From Scatophagus argus (Eukaryota; Chordata; Actinopteri; Scatophagidae), in contig NC_058513.1 in NCBI RefSeq assembly GCF_020382885.2, positions 6,770,556-6,834,555 of the forward strand: DNA of 64,000 nt. The letters are read 5' to 3'. The translations under genes and the position numbers were made by a program. The notes under the pieces are model-generated. The model did no database searches. It was not told the DNA's origin and saw only the letters and a list, made by a program, of their open reading frames with translations. Below are positions 49,898 to 62,128 of this stretch, piece after piece (the stretch's first letter is position 1; the number at the start of each line of letters is the position of its first letter).

Positions 49898-51003
49898 TCT
49901 ATGTAAATGTAGTCATTGTTAAGTTGTGGTTGTACTTCAGATAAGAGCTGACACGAGTTCTTTCAAAGTTTCCACTACTGATAGTTCAGTTCTGTCATAA
50001 ACTCACCGCAGACACATCTCACCTCACGCTTCCTCCCTGCTGAGATTTAAGCAGCAGCTGAAGGTGTTTTACTCTCATATCCACAGCAGTTATAATGACG
50101 ACTGAAGCTGCTTCTGTTCCTCTGCTAACGTACTGCCAAGCTACGCACAAGCGTCAGTAGTACTTTCATCATGGAGTGACATGAATATAAGACTATGCTA
50201 AGTATGAGCTCGTCACGGTGGGCACGGCGCAGTGGTTAGCACTGTCGCCTCATAGCAACAGGATTCCGCGTTCGAATCCCCGGCAGGTTTGCTATGTTGG
50301 GTTTGGGGTTTGCATTGTTCTCCCCAGTGCCTGAGTGGGTTTCCTCCGGATAATCCGGGGCTTTCTCCCACAATACCGATAACATGCACAGAAGATGGAA
50401 AACATGAAAAAAGTAGTAGAGTGTTGTCTGTCGTGTGTGTGTGTGTGTGTGTGTGGGGGGGTGTGTGTGTGTGTGTGAATGTTTTGTGTGAGAGAGAGGG
50501 AGAGAGATACGACGCTGAGACTCCGCGGTCCTTGCGCTCACCAGTGGAGAGGTAACTACTGTGTGTATTTCTGTTTTATAATATGACCTTATTGTGTTGG
50601 GCTTGGGCTACATATTTTGTAGTCATTTAGTTGTGACGGCAGAAATTTGTTATTATATTTAAAAGGGAAGCTCTTAGCAGTTACTATTTATAATCATCAT
50701 ATATGAGGATAAAGGCTCCTGCACGCTGTGATTTACAGTAGCGCCATCATTTCTGTCCAAAGGTATCAGATATTTTCATCAGATCATATTAATATACAGT
50801 AAAGTATAGGAGCTCATTCACATTAGTAACATAAGTGTCACTGCCTCACTTGGTCTGGTGTGACCAATAAATCTTTCGATGGCTAATGCGAGATAACATA
50901 AGTCACATGCTAGTATACTTTTATTACACTTTTTCTACTGGTCTTTGTGTTTCAGTATTGACCATCAAACAGTATATATGCATATATAGTATGCAGTCAA
51001 AGG
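49898..51003 (+). repeat. Array module C, copy 1
   Basis: 1106 bp. Left arm from 'tctatgtaaatgtag' as in A. The tRNA-like head at about 50222 has three bases missing from the A box (cacggcgcagtgg). A recognisable SINE body follows ('gtttgcattgttctcccc', 'tttcctccggataatccgg', 'cccacaataccgataacatg'), then a GT/G-run microsatellite, the shared right arm and palindrome 50973-50988. The junction to A2 is 'gcagtcaaagg'. Confidence 0.9.
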
Positions 51004-53505
51004 AAATTCTGTAAACCTGTAAAACTCTGACCGTTTGTCTTGTGAAGGAAAAGCCTGGAAAGAAGGAAGATGGAAATAAATAAAGGCGAGGTTGTTACAT
51101 TCCATCACTGACTAATTACTGGAATTTTACAGTCTATGTAAATGTAGTCATTGTTAAGTTGTGGTTGTACTTCAGATAAGAGCTGACACGAGTTCTTTCA
51201 AAGTTTCCACTACTGATAGTTCAGTTCTGTCATAAACTCACCGCAGACACATCTCACCTCACGCTTCCTCCCTGCTGAGATTTAAGCAGCAGCTGAAGGT
51301 GTTTTACTCTCATATCCACAGCAGTTATAATGACGACTGAAGCTGCTTCTGTTCCTCTGCTAACGTACTGCCAAGCTACGCACAAGCGTCAGTAGTACTT
51401 TCATCATGGAGTGACAAGAATATAAACTTATGCTAACTATGACCTAATCGCGGGCGGCACGGTGGTGCAGTGGTTAGCACTGGCGCCTCATAGCGACAGG
51501 GTTCCAGGATCGAACCCCGAGCCTTCTATGTGCAGTTTACATGTTCTCTCCGTGCCAGGACGGGGTTTCTCCCACAGGCCCAAAAACATGTACATTAGGT
51601 CATGTACAAACGTGTACATGAGCGGGTTGCGTTACAAAAAAATCTCTTTTTATCAAGATATAAGGTACACCTGTATAAATACCTGGGGCAATAAGCAGCT
51701 GCAGCTCTAGTGGTTATTGGGCTAATTGAGTAGTGTTAAAACTTCATTTAACACAATCTGCATAGTCTGAAATTTCTGCATATTTCGGCCCGTCTTAATT
51801 AACACTGTATAATTACTATGTGAGGCTTTCCCAGTGAGGATTTAGAACACTATTGTATATAACATTAACAACACATAAAATGTCAAAATTGCAGATCCGT
51901 ATACTGTGCAGACATACAAACATATCCCCAACAGGTAATCATCCAAGAGCAACAGATTATAAAATGAGTAAACTGTACACACACTGGACATTAATAATAA
52001 GGCCTATCTGTTCATTCAGGCAGTGATGGATGGGAGTTATTATCTCTCACCCCAAATGAAGCCTGCACACAACTCTTCCCCGTTCTTCATAATGTCAGTT
52101 CTAGGGCTTCGAGTGTGTTTTATGTCAGTGCGCGTGCGTCGATACGTGTGCAGCCTGTTACAGACGCTCCCGATCTTTCTCACTGTTTTCTACTATTTTA
52201 TTATTATTTCGCGACTCCTTTTACTTTCTTTTTACTCTGGACTACATTGTTTTCTACCTACCACACACCAGGAAAGTTGTGGCGATGCAACTCCTCGCTG
52301 CCCGCATTGTTTACACTCGGGATCAGCTGATGGACCTGAAGCCGGCCACCTCTCCAGGGAAAACACCGAGAGTAATCCCTGCGGAATGCTGGATTAAAAC
52401 TCACAGCGGATACAGGGGAAATAAAAAGTTACGGAGAAAGAGGGAAGCTTTGAAACAGCGGAGGCTTATGACTAGGAAGTTTAAGCCGTGTCTCCCCTCT
52501 ATCGTCGTGGGAAATGTGAGGTCACTCGGGAATGGACGAACTGACGGCATTGTCGCAGAGTCAGAGGGAATACCGGGAGTGCAGTTTGATGTGCTTTACG
52601 GAGACATGGCTGCACCAGGACATACCTGATGACAATGTGACAGTAACGGGCTTCCATACGGTCCGTGCGGACAGAGACTGCGCTACCAGCGGTAAGCACA
52701 AAGGGGGGGGGGGGGGGGGGGGCTCGTTAACAACCGGTGGTGTAATCCAGCTCACATCACGGTGAAGGAGCGCATCTGCAGCCCGGATGTGGAACTGTGT
52801 GCCGTTGGACTACGTCCATATTACCTGCCCAGGGAGTTTTCACATGTTGTCATGGTGACTGTTTATGTCCCCCCTCTGCAAACCCCAGCAGGACACGTGA
52901 CACTATTCACTCTGCAATAGCCCGGATACAGACTCAGCACCCGAGTGCATTCATTGCAATCTCGGGTGTGTGTGTGTGAATGTTTTGTGTGAGAGAGAGG
53001 GAGAGAGATACGACGCTGAGACTCCGCGGTCCTTGCGCTCACCAGTGGAGAGGTAACTGCTGTGTGTATTTCTGTTTTATAATATGACCTTATTGTGTTG
53101 GGCTTGGGCTACATATTTTGTAGTCGTTTAATTGTGACGGCAGAAATTTGTTATTATATTTAAAAGGGAAGCTCTTAGCAGTTACTATTTATAATCATCA
53201 TATATGAGGATAAAGGCTCCTGCACGCTGTGATTTACAGTAGCGCCATCATTTCTGTCCAAAGGTATCAGATATTTTCATCAGATCATATTAATATACAG
53301 TAAAGTATAGGAGCTCATTCACATTAGTAACATAAGTGTCACTGCCTCACTTGGTCTGGTGTGACCAATAAATCTTTCGATGGCTAATGCGAGATAACAT
53401 AAGTCACATGCTAGTATACTTTTATTACACTTTTTCTACTGGTCTTTGTGTTTCAGTATTGACCATCAAACAGTATATATGCATATATAGTATGCATAAA
53501 AACAT
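51004..53505 (+). repeat. Array module A, copy 2
   Basis: 2502 bp, the same layout as copy 1. The main difference is a 20-base G homopolymer at 52703-52722. It also has 'gagcgggttgcg' where copies 1 and 3 have 'gagcggattgcg'. Palindrome at 53474-53489. Confidence 0.9.
52279..52966 (+). pseudogene. Truncated, frameshifted LINE endonuclease fragment, copy in A2
   Basis: Carries the same two frameshifts and the same truncation point (...FIAISG then GT run) as the A1 copy. The damage therefore predates duplication of the module, and these are not separate insertions. Confidence 0.8.
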
Positions 53506-55309
53506 AAAAAAGTAGGTGAAGGTGTTTTACTCTCATATCCACAGCAGTTATAATGACGACTGAAGCTGCGTCTGTTCCTCTGCTAACGTACTGCCAAACT
53601 ACGCACAAACGTCAGTAGTACTTTCATCATGGAGTGACATGATTATAAGATTATGCTAAGTATGAGCTCGTCACGGTCGGCACGGTGGTGCAGTGGTTAG
53701 CGCTGTCGCCTCATAGCAACAGGGTTGCACGTTCGAATCTGGACTTTAGCTTTTTCACTGTGAAGACTGTACTGGAATAAGAAATGCCTGCAGACTGCAT
53801 ACTCAGTACTTTAAAATAGGGCTGAACAAGGGACTGAATTATTTTACAGCCCACATGCCAAGTGATTACTGTGAGAAATCAAAATCTGCTCTCAAACTCA
53901 AGCATCTAAATTTGTGTCCTCGCTTATTTATTCGGATTTTAAAGGGACACTTAAGGACTGTGACGTTACTAATAACTACAATCAACACTAGGTCACGGAG
54001 ATGAGCTAGCTTGGAAACACACCCCACCAAATGTTACTTTAGCCCATGATCCAGCTGTGTGATTTGTCAGATTTCACAGTAAAACCCTGCATTAATGTTA
54101 ATCTGAGATTGTTACTGTCCGTGAATGATCAGAGGGTGGCACACAAACACACACACACCCCTACACACACAGTCAGAGTCACAGACATGCTGTCAGGCTT
54201 ATCTGTCAGATTGATCGACACATTGCAGTGCACACACAGCAGATGTGTGCTGTGTTTCGTGCTACAGCTGTCACATGATCACTCTGTATGTCACACACAA
54301 CCTTATGGAACAGTTAACAACTCCTTACATTTCTTTTATAGGAGTTTATCACTTAGCATCACTCTTGTTAGGGACCTCAAATGTATGGCTGGCCCCATTA
54401 CAACAAGCAAATACAGATTAAAAAATATTTATATGTAGCATATTAACAGGATTATTCTCCTTGGTTTTCTTCAGCCGTTCATGTTTGTTCAGCTTTGTGT
54501 GATCTCTGGGGTTGTCACCCCTAAGTTCTTCCAGCACCACAGCTAAACCAAAACCCAAAGGGTGATGTTTGGGAGAGTGAACAGAGATCACACAAACACT
54601 TTGCCATAATCTGTGGATTTTTGGAGGCGATATCTTTAATATGATATTTCTCTTAAGAAAACACTTTTTAAAAAGGACTATTAATTTCTTCATACCAGCA
54701 CAGACCTGATATATGACTACTTTATCTCATATCATATTTTTAACATTGCTAGCAATGTGGCTCATAACAATATTGCTCTGTTGATCACTTTCCATGAAAT
54801 TTGCCATACTCATTCATGAATTAACATTATGTTTTAGAAATTTGCTGATTAACATATAGGGAACCCAAAGTGCTGCAGAACCTGAGCACAATCTCACAGA
54901 GATGCAAGTATCACCATAGAGTCTTAGTTTTATTTGATTATGTGTAGCCAGACCAGCATAATTTCATTTTAATTCCTCTTCACAATTTTTCTCCCAAGGT
55001 CAACAGATGAACCTTGACTTGTTGATTTGATCCCATCACTTTCAAAACACGCTGCGCTGATTTGAGTTTCAACACTGGTCTGTCCTGTTAATAGAGTGAA
55101 AAAAAAAAAAAAACATTGTAAGCTTAACGGTAGTTTAGTCTGCCTAATATGAGTGTATATGTGTGTGTGTTTTCTGGCACCATGCAGGTTCTGGTCCCTC
55201 ATTCACACCCTCTGCTTCAGCATCCTCTATGATCTTGTTGTGTGTGCTATTTGGACATTAATGAAGACAGTGTGAAAGTGCCAAGTGCCAAAGACCAATT
55301 AGTAACAAG
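53506..55309 (+). repeat. Array module B, copy 2
   Basis: 1804 bp. It carries A at 53729 (B1 has G) and 'gggtgatgt' near 54560. The neurl2-derived 36-mer is at 55207-55242. Confidence 0.9.
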
Positions 55310-56414
55310 TCTATGTAAATGTAGTCATTGTTAAGTTGTGGTTGTACTTCAGATAAGAGCTGACACGAGTTCTTTCAAAGTTTCCACTACTGATAGTTCA
55401 GTTCTGTCATAAACTCACCGCAGACACATCTCACCTCACGCTTCCTCCCTGCTGAGATTTAAGCAGCAGCTGAAGGTGTTTTACTCTCATATCCACAGCA
55501 GTTATAATGACGACTGAAGCTGCTTCTGTTCCTCTGCTAACGTACTGCCAAGCTACGCACAAGCGTCAGTAGTACTTTCATCATGGAGTGACATGAATAT
55601 AAGACTATGCTAAGTATGAGCTCGTCACGGTGGGCACGGCGCAGTGGTTAGCACTGTCGCCTCATAGCAACAGGATTCCGCGTTCGAATCCCCGGCAGGT
55701 TTGCTATGTTGGGTTTGGGGTTTGCATTGTTCTCCCCAGTGCCTGAGTGGGTTTCCTCCGGATAATCCGGGGCTTTCTCCCACAATACCGATAACATGCA
55801 CAGAAGATGGAAAACATGAAAAAAGTAGTAGAGTGTTGTCTGTCGTGTGTGTGTGTGTGTGTGTGGGGGGGGGGGTGTGTGTGTGTGAATGTTTTGTGTG
55901 AGAGAGAGGGAGAGAGATACGACGCTGAGACTCCGCGGTCCTTGCGCTCACCAGTGGAGAGGTAACTACTGTGTGTATTTCTGTTTTATAATATGACCTT
56001 ATTGTGTTGGGCTTGGGCTACATATTTTGTAGTCATTTAGTTGTGACGGCAGAAATTTGTTATTATATTTAAAAGGGAAGCTCTTAGCAGTTACTATTTA
56101 TAATCATCATATATGAGGATAAAGGCTCCTGCACGCTGTGATTTACAGTAGCGCCATCATTTCTGTCCAAAGGTATCAGATATTTTCATCAGATCATATT
56201 AATATACAGTAAAGTATAGGAGCTCATTCACATTAGTAACATAAGTGTCACTGCCTCACTTGGTCTGGTGTGACCAATAAATCTTTCGATGGCTAATGCG
56301 AGATAACATAAGTCACATGCTAGTATACTTTTATTACACTTTTTCTACTGGTCTTTGTGTTTCAGTATTGACCATCAAACAGTATATATGCATATATAGT
56401 ATGCATAAAAACAT
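55310..56414 (+). repeat. Array module C, copy 2
   Basis: 1105 bp. The junction on the right is 'gcataaaaacat' into a B module, unlike C1. Palindrome at 56383-56398. The GT/G microsatellite has the longest G run of the C copies (about 10 G). Confidence 0.9.
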
Positions 56415-58126
56415 AAAGAAGTAGGTGAAGGTGTTTTACTCTCATATCCACAGCAGTTATAATGACGACTGAAGCTGCGTCTGTTCCTCTGCTAACGTAC
56501 TGCCAAACTACGCACAAACGTCAGTAGTACTTTCATCATGGAGTGACATGATTATAAGATTATGCTAAGTATGAGCTCGTCACGGTCGGCACGGTGGTGC
56601 AGTGGTTAGCGCTGTCGCCTCATAGCAACAGGGTTGCGCGTTCGAATCTGGACTTTAGCTTTTTCACTGTGAAGACTGTACTGGAATAAGAAATGCCTGC
56701 AGACTGCATACTCAGTACTTTAAAATAGGGCTGAACAAGGGACTGAATTATTTTACAGGGACACTTAAGGACTGTGACGTTACTAATAACTACAATCAAC
56801 ACTAGGTCACGGAGATGAGCTAGCTTGGAAACACACCCCACCAAATGTTACTTTAGCCCATGATCCAGCTGTGTGATTTGTCAGATTTCACAGTAAAACC
56901 CTGCATTAATGTTAATCTGAGATTGTTACTGTCCGTGAATGATCAGAGGGTGGCACACAAACACACACACACCCCTACACACACAGTCAGAGTCACAGAC
57001 ATGCTGTCAGGCTTATCTGTCAGATTGATCGACACATTGCAGTGCACACACAGCAGATGTGTGCTGTGTTTCGTGCTACAGCTGTCACATGATCACTCTG
57101 TATGTCACACACAACCTTATGGAACAGTTAACAACTCCTTACATTTCTTTTATAGGAGTTTATCACTTAGCATCACTCTTGTTAGGGACCTCAAATGTAT
57201 GGCTGGCCCCATTACAACAAGCAAATACAGATTAAAAAATATTTATATGTAGCATATTAACAGGATTATTCTCCTTGGTTTTCTTCAGCCGTTCATGTTT
57301 GTTCAGCTTTGTGTGATCTCTGGGGTTGTCACCCCTAAGTTCTTCCAGCACCACAGCTAAACCAAAACCCAAAGGGTGATGTTTGGGAGAGTGAACAGAG
57401 ATCACACAAACACTTTGCCATAATCTGTGGATTTTTGGAGGCGATATCTTTAATATGATATTTCTCTTAAGAAAACACTTTTTAAAAAGGACTATTAATT
57501 TCTTCATACCAGCACAGACCTGATATATGACTACTTTATCTCATATCATATTTTTAACATTGCTAGCAATGTGGCTCATAACAATATTGCTCTGTTGATC
57601 ACTTTCCATGAAATTTGCCATACTCATTCATGAATTAACATTATGTTTTAGAAATTTGCTGATTAACATATAGGGAACCCAAAGTGCTGCAGAACCTGAG
57701 CACAATCTCACAGAGATGCAAGTATCACCATAGAGTCTTAGTTTTATTTGATTATGTGTAGCCAGACCAGCATAATTTCATTTTAATTCCTCTTCACAAT
57801 TTTTCTCCCAAGGTCAACAGATGAACCTTGACTTGTTGATTTGATCCCATCACTTTCAAAACACGCTGCGCTGATTTGAGTTTCAACACTGGTCTGTCCT
57901 GTTAATAGAGTGAAAAAAAAAAAAAAAAAACATTGTTAGCTTAACGGTAGTTTAGTCTGCCTAATATGAGTGTATATGTGTGTGTGTTTTCTGGCACCAT
58001 GCAGGTTCTGGTCCCTCATTCACACCCTCTGCTTCAGCATCCTCTATGATCTTGTTGTGTGTGCTATTTGGACATTAATGAAGACAGTGTGAAAGTGCCA
58101 AGTGCCAAAGACCAATTAGTAACAAG
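56415..58126 (+). repeat. Array module B, copy 3 (internal deletion)
   Basis: 1712 bp. About 94-95 bp are missing at 56758, between 'attattttacag' and 'ggacacttaagg'. It has G at 56638 like B1 and 'cattgttagc' after the poly(A) run like B4. The neurl2 36-mer is at 58024-58059. Confidence 0.9.
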
Positions 58127-59231
58127 TCTATGTAAATGTAGTCATTGTTAAGTTGTGGTTGTACTTCAGATAAGAGCTGACACGAGTTCTTTCAAAGTTT
58201 CCACTACTGATAGTTCAGTTCTGTCATAAACTCACCGCAGACACATCTCACCTCACGCTTCCTCCCTGCTGAGATTTAAGCAGCAGCTGAAGGTGTTTTA
58301 CTCTCATATCCACAGCAGTTATAATGACGACTGAAGCTGCTTCTGTTCCTCTGCTAACGTACTGCCAAGCTACGCACAAGCGTCAGTAGTACTTTCATCA
58401 TGGAGTGACATGAATATAAGACTATGCTAAGTATGAGCTCGTCACGGTGGGCACGGCGCAGTGGTTAGCACTGTCGCCTCATAGCAACAGGATTCCGCGT
58501 TCGAATCCCCGGCAGGTTTGCTATGTTGGGTTTGGGGTTTGCATTGTTCTCCCCAGTGCCTGAGTGGGTTTCCTCCGGATAATCCGGGGCTTTCTCCCAC
58601 AATACCGATAACATGCACAGAAGATGGAAAACATGAAAAAAGTAGTAGAGTGTTGTCTGTCGTGTGTGTGTGTGTGTGTGTGTGGGGGGGTGTGTGTGTG
58701 TGTGAATGTTTTGTGTGAGAGAGAGGGAGAGAGATACGACGCTGAGACTCCGCGGTCCTTGCGCTCACCAGTGGAGAGGTAACTACTGTGTGTATTTCTG
58801 TTTTATAATATGACCTTATTGTGTTGGGCTTGGGCTACATATTTTGTAGTCATTTAGTTGTGACGGCAGAAATTTGTTATTATATTTAAAAGGGAAGCTC
58901 TTAGCAGTTACTATTTATAATCATCATATATGAGGATAAAGGCTCCTGCACGCTGTGATTTACAGTAGCGCCATCATTTCTGTCCAAAGGTATCAGGTAT
59001 TTTCATCAGATCATATTAATATACAGTAAAGTATAGGAGCTCATTCACATTAGTAACATAAGTGTCACTGCCTCACTTGGTCTGGTGTGACCAATAAATC
59101 TTTCGATGGCTAATGCGAGATAACATAAGTCACATGCTAGTATACTTTTATTACACTTTTTCTACTGGTCTTTGTGTTTCAGTATTGACCATCAAACAGT
59201 ATATATGCATATATAGTATGCATAAAAACAT
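58127..59231 (+). repeat. Array module C, copy 3
   Basis: 1105 bp, joined to a B module on its right. Palindrome at 59200-59215. It has 'caggtatt' in the right arm where C1 and C2 have 'cagatatt'. Confidence 0.9.
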
Positions 59232-61036
59232 AAAAAAGTAGGTGAAGGTGTTTTACTCTCATATCCACAGCAGTTATAATGACGACTGAAGCTGCGTCTG
59301 TTCCTCTGCTAACGTACTGCCAAACTACGCACAAACGTCAGTAGTACTTTCATCATGGAGTGACATGATTATAAGATTATGCTAAGTATGAGCTCGTCAC
59401 GGTCGGCACGGTGGTGCAGTGGTTAGCGCTGTCGCCTCATAGCAACAGGGTTGCACGTTCGAATCTGGACTTTAGCTTTTTCACTGTGAAGACTGTACTG
59501 GAATAAGAAATGCCTGCAGACTGCATACTCAGTACTTTAAAATAGGGCTGAACAAGGGACTGAATTATTTTACAGCCCACATGCCAAGTGATTACTGTGA
59601 GAAATCAAAATCTGCTCTCAAACTCAAGCATCTAAATTTGTGTCCTCGCTTATTTATTCGGATTTTAAAGGGACACTTAAGGACTGTGACGTTACTAATA
59701 ACTACAATCAACACTAGGTCACGGAGATGAGCTAGCTTGGAAACACACCCCACCAAATGTTACTTTAGCCCATGATCCAGCTGTGTGATTTGTCAGATTT
59801 CACAGTAAAACCCTGCATTAATGTTAATCTGAGATTGTTACTGTCCGTGAATGATCAGAGGGTGGCACACAAACACACACACACCCCTACACACACAGTC
59901 AGAGTCACAGACATGCTGTCAGGCTTATCTGTCAGATTGATCGACACATTGCAGTGCACACACAGCAGATGTGTGCTGTGTTTCGTGCTACAGCTGTCAC
60001 ATGATCACTCTGTATGTCACACACAACCTTATGGAACAGTTAACAACTCCTTACATTTCTTTTATAGGAGTTTATCACTTAGCATCACTCTTGTTAGGGA
60101 CCTCAAATGTATGGCTGGCCCCATTACAACAAGCAAATACAGATTAAAAAATATTTATATGTAGCATATTAACAGGATTATTCTCCTTGGTTTTCTTCAG
60201 CCGTTCATGTTTGTTCAGCTTTGTGTGATCTCTGGGGTTGTCACCCCTAAGTTCTTCCAGCACCACAGCTAAACCAAAACCCAAAGGGTGATGTTTGGGA
60301 GAGTGAACAGAGATCACACAAACACTTTGCCATAATCTGTGGATTTTTGGAGGCGATATCTTTAATATGATATTTCTCTTAAGAAAACACTTTTTAAAAA
60401 GGACTATTAATTTCTTCATACCAGCACAGACCTGATATATGACTACTTTATCTCATATCATATTTTTAACATTGCTAGCAATGTGGCTCATAACAATATT
60501 GCTCTGTTGATCACTTTCCATGAAATTTGCCATACTCATTCATGAATTAACATTATGTTTTAGAAATTTGCTGATTAACATATAGGGAACCCAAAGTGCT
60601 GCAGAACCTGAGCACAATCTCACAGAGATGCAAGTATCACCATAGAGTCTTAGTTTTATTTGATTATGTGTAGCCAGACCAGCATAATTTCATTTTAATT
60701 CCTCTTCACAATTTTTCTCCCAAGGTCAACAGATGAACCTTGACTTGTTGATTTGATCCCATCACTTTCAAAACACGCTGCGCTGATTTGAGTTTCAACA
60801 CTGGTCTGTCCTGTTAATAGAGTGAAAAAAAAAAAAAAAACATTGTTAGCTTAACGGTAGTTTAGTCTGCCTAATATGAGTGTATATGTGTGTGTGTTTT
60901 CTGGCACCATGCAGGTTCTGGTCCCTCATTCACACCCTCTGCTTCAGCATCCTCTATGATCTTGTTGTGTGTGCTATTTGGACATTAATGAAGACAGTGT
61001 GAAAGTGCCAAGTGCCAAAGACCAATTAGTAACAAG
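59232..61036 (+). repeat. Array module B, copy 4
   Basis: 1805 bp, full length. It has A at 59455 like B2 and 'cattgttagc' like B3. The neurl2 36-mer is at 60934-60969. Confidence 0.9.
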
Positions 61037-62128
61037 TCTATGTAAATGTAGTCATTGTTAAGTTGTGGTTGTACTTCAGATAAGAGCTGACACGAGTTCT
61101 TTCAAAGTTTCCACTACTGATAGTTCAGTTCTGTCATAAACTCACCGCAGACACATCTCACCTCACGCTTCCTCCCTGCTGAGATTTAAGCAGCAGCTGA
61201 AGGTGTTTTACTCTCATATCCACAGCAGTTATAATGACGACTGAAGCTGCTTCTGTTCCTCTGCTAACGTACTGCCAAGCTACGCACAAGCGTCAGTAGT
61301 ACTTTCATCATGGAGTGACATGAATATAAGACTATGCTAAGTATGAGCTCGTCACGGTGGGCACGGCGCAGTGGTTAGCACTGTCGCCTCATAGCAACAG
61401 GATTCCGCGTTCGAATCCCCGGCAGGTTTGCTATGTTGGGTTTGGGGTTTGCATTGTTCTCCCCAGTGCCTGAGTGGGTTTCCTCCGGATAATCCGGGGC
61501 TTTCTCCCACAATACCGATAACATGCACAGAAGATGGAAAACATGAAAAAAGTAGTAGAGTGTTGTCTGTCGTGTGTGTGTGTGTGTGTGTGTGTGGGGG
61601 GGGTGTGTGTGTGTGTGAATGTTTTGTGTGAGAGAGAGGGAGAGAGATACGACGCTGAGACTCCGCGGTCCTTGCGCTCACCAGTGGAGAGGTTTCTGTT
61701 TTATAATATGACCTTATTGTGTTGGGCTTGGGCTACATATTTTGTAGTCATTTAGTTGTGACGGCAGAAATTTGTTATTATATTTAAAAGGGAAGCTCTT
61801 AGCAGTTACTATTTATAATCATCATATATGAGGATAAAGGCTCCTGCACGCTGTGATTTACAGTAGCGCCATCATTTCTGTCCAAAGGTATCAGGTATTT
61901 TCATCAGATCATATTAATATACAGTAAAGTATAGGAGCTCATTCACATTAGTAACATAAGTGTCACTGCCTCACTTGGTCTGGTGTGACCAATAAATCTT
62001 TCGATGGCTAATGCGAGATAACATAAGTCACATGCTAGTATACTTTTATTACACTTTTTCTACTGGTCTTTGTGTTTCAGTATTGACCATCAAACAGTAT
62101 ATATGCATATATAGTATGCAGTCAAAGG
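61037..62128 (+). repeat. Array module C, copy 4
   Basis: 1092 bp. It lacks about 15 bases after 'ccagtggagagg' (61694) that all other copies have. The junction to A3 is 'gcagtcaaagg', as at C1-A2. Palindrome at 62099-62114. Confidence 0.9.
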
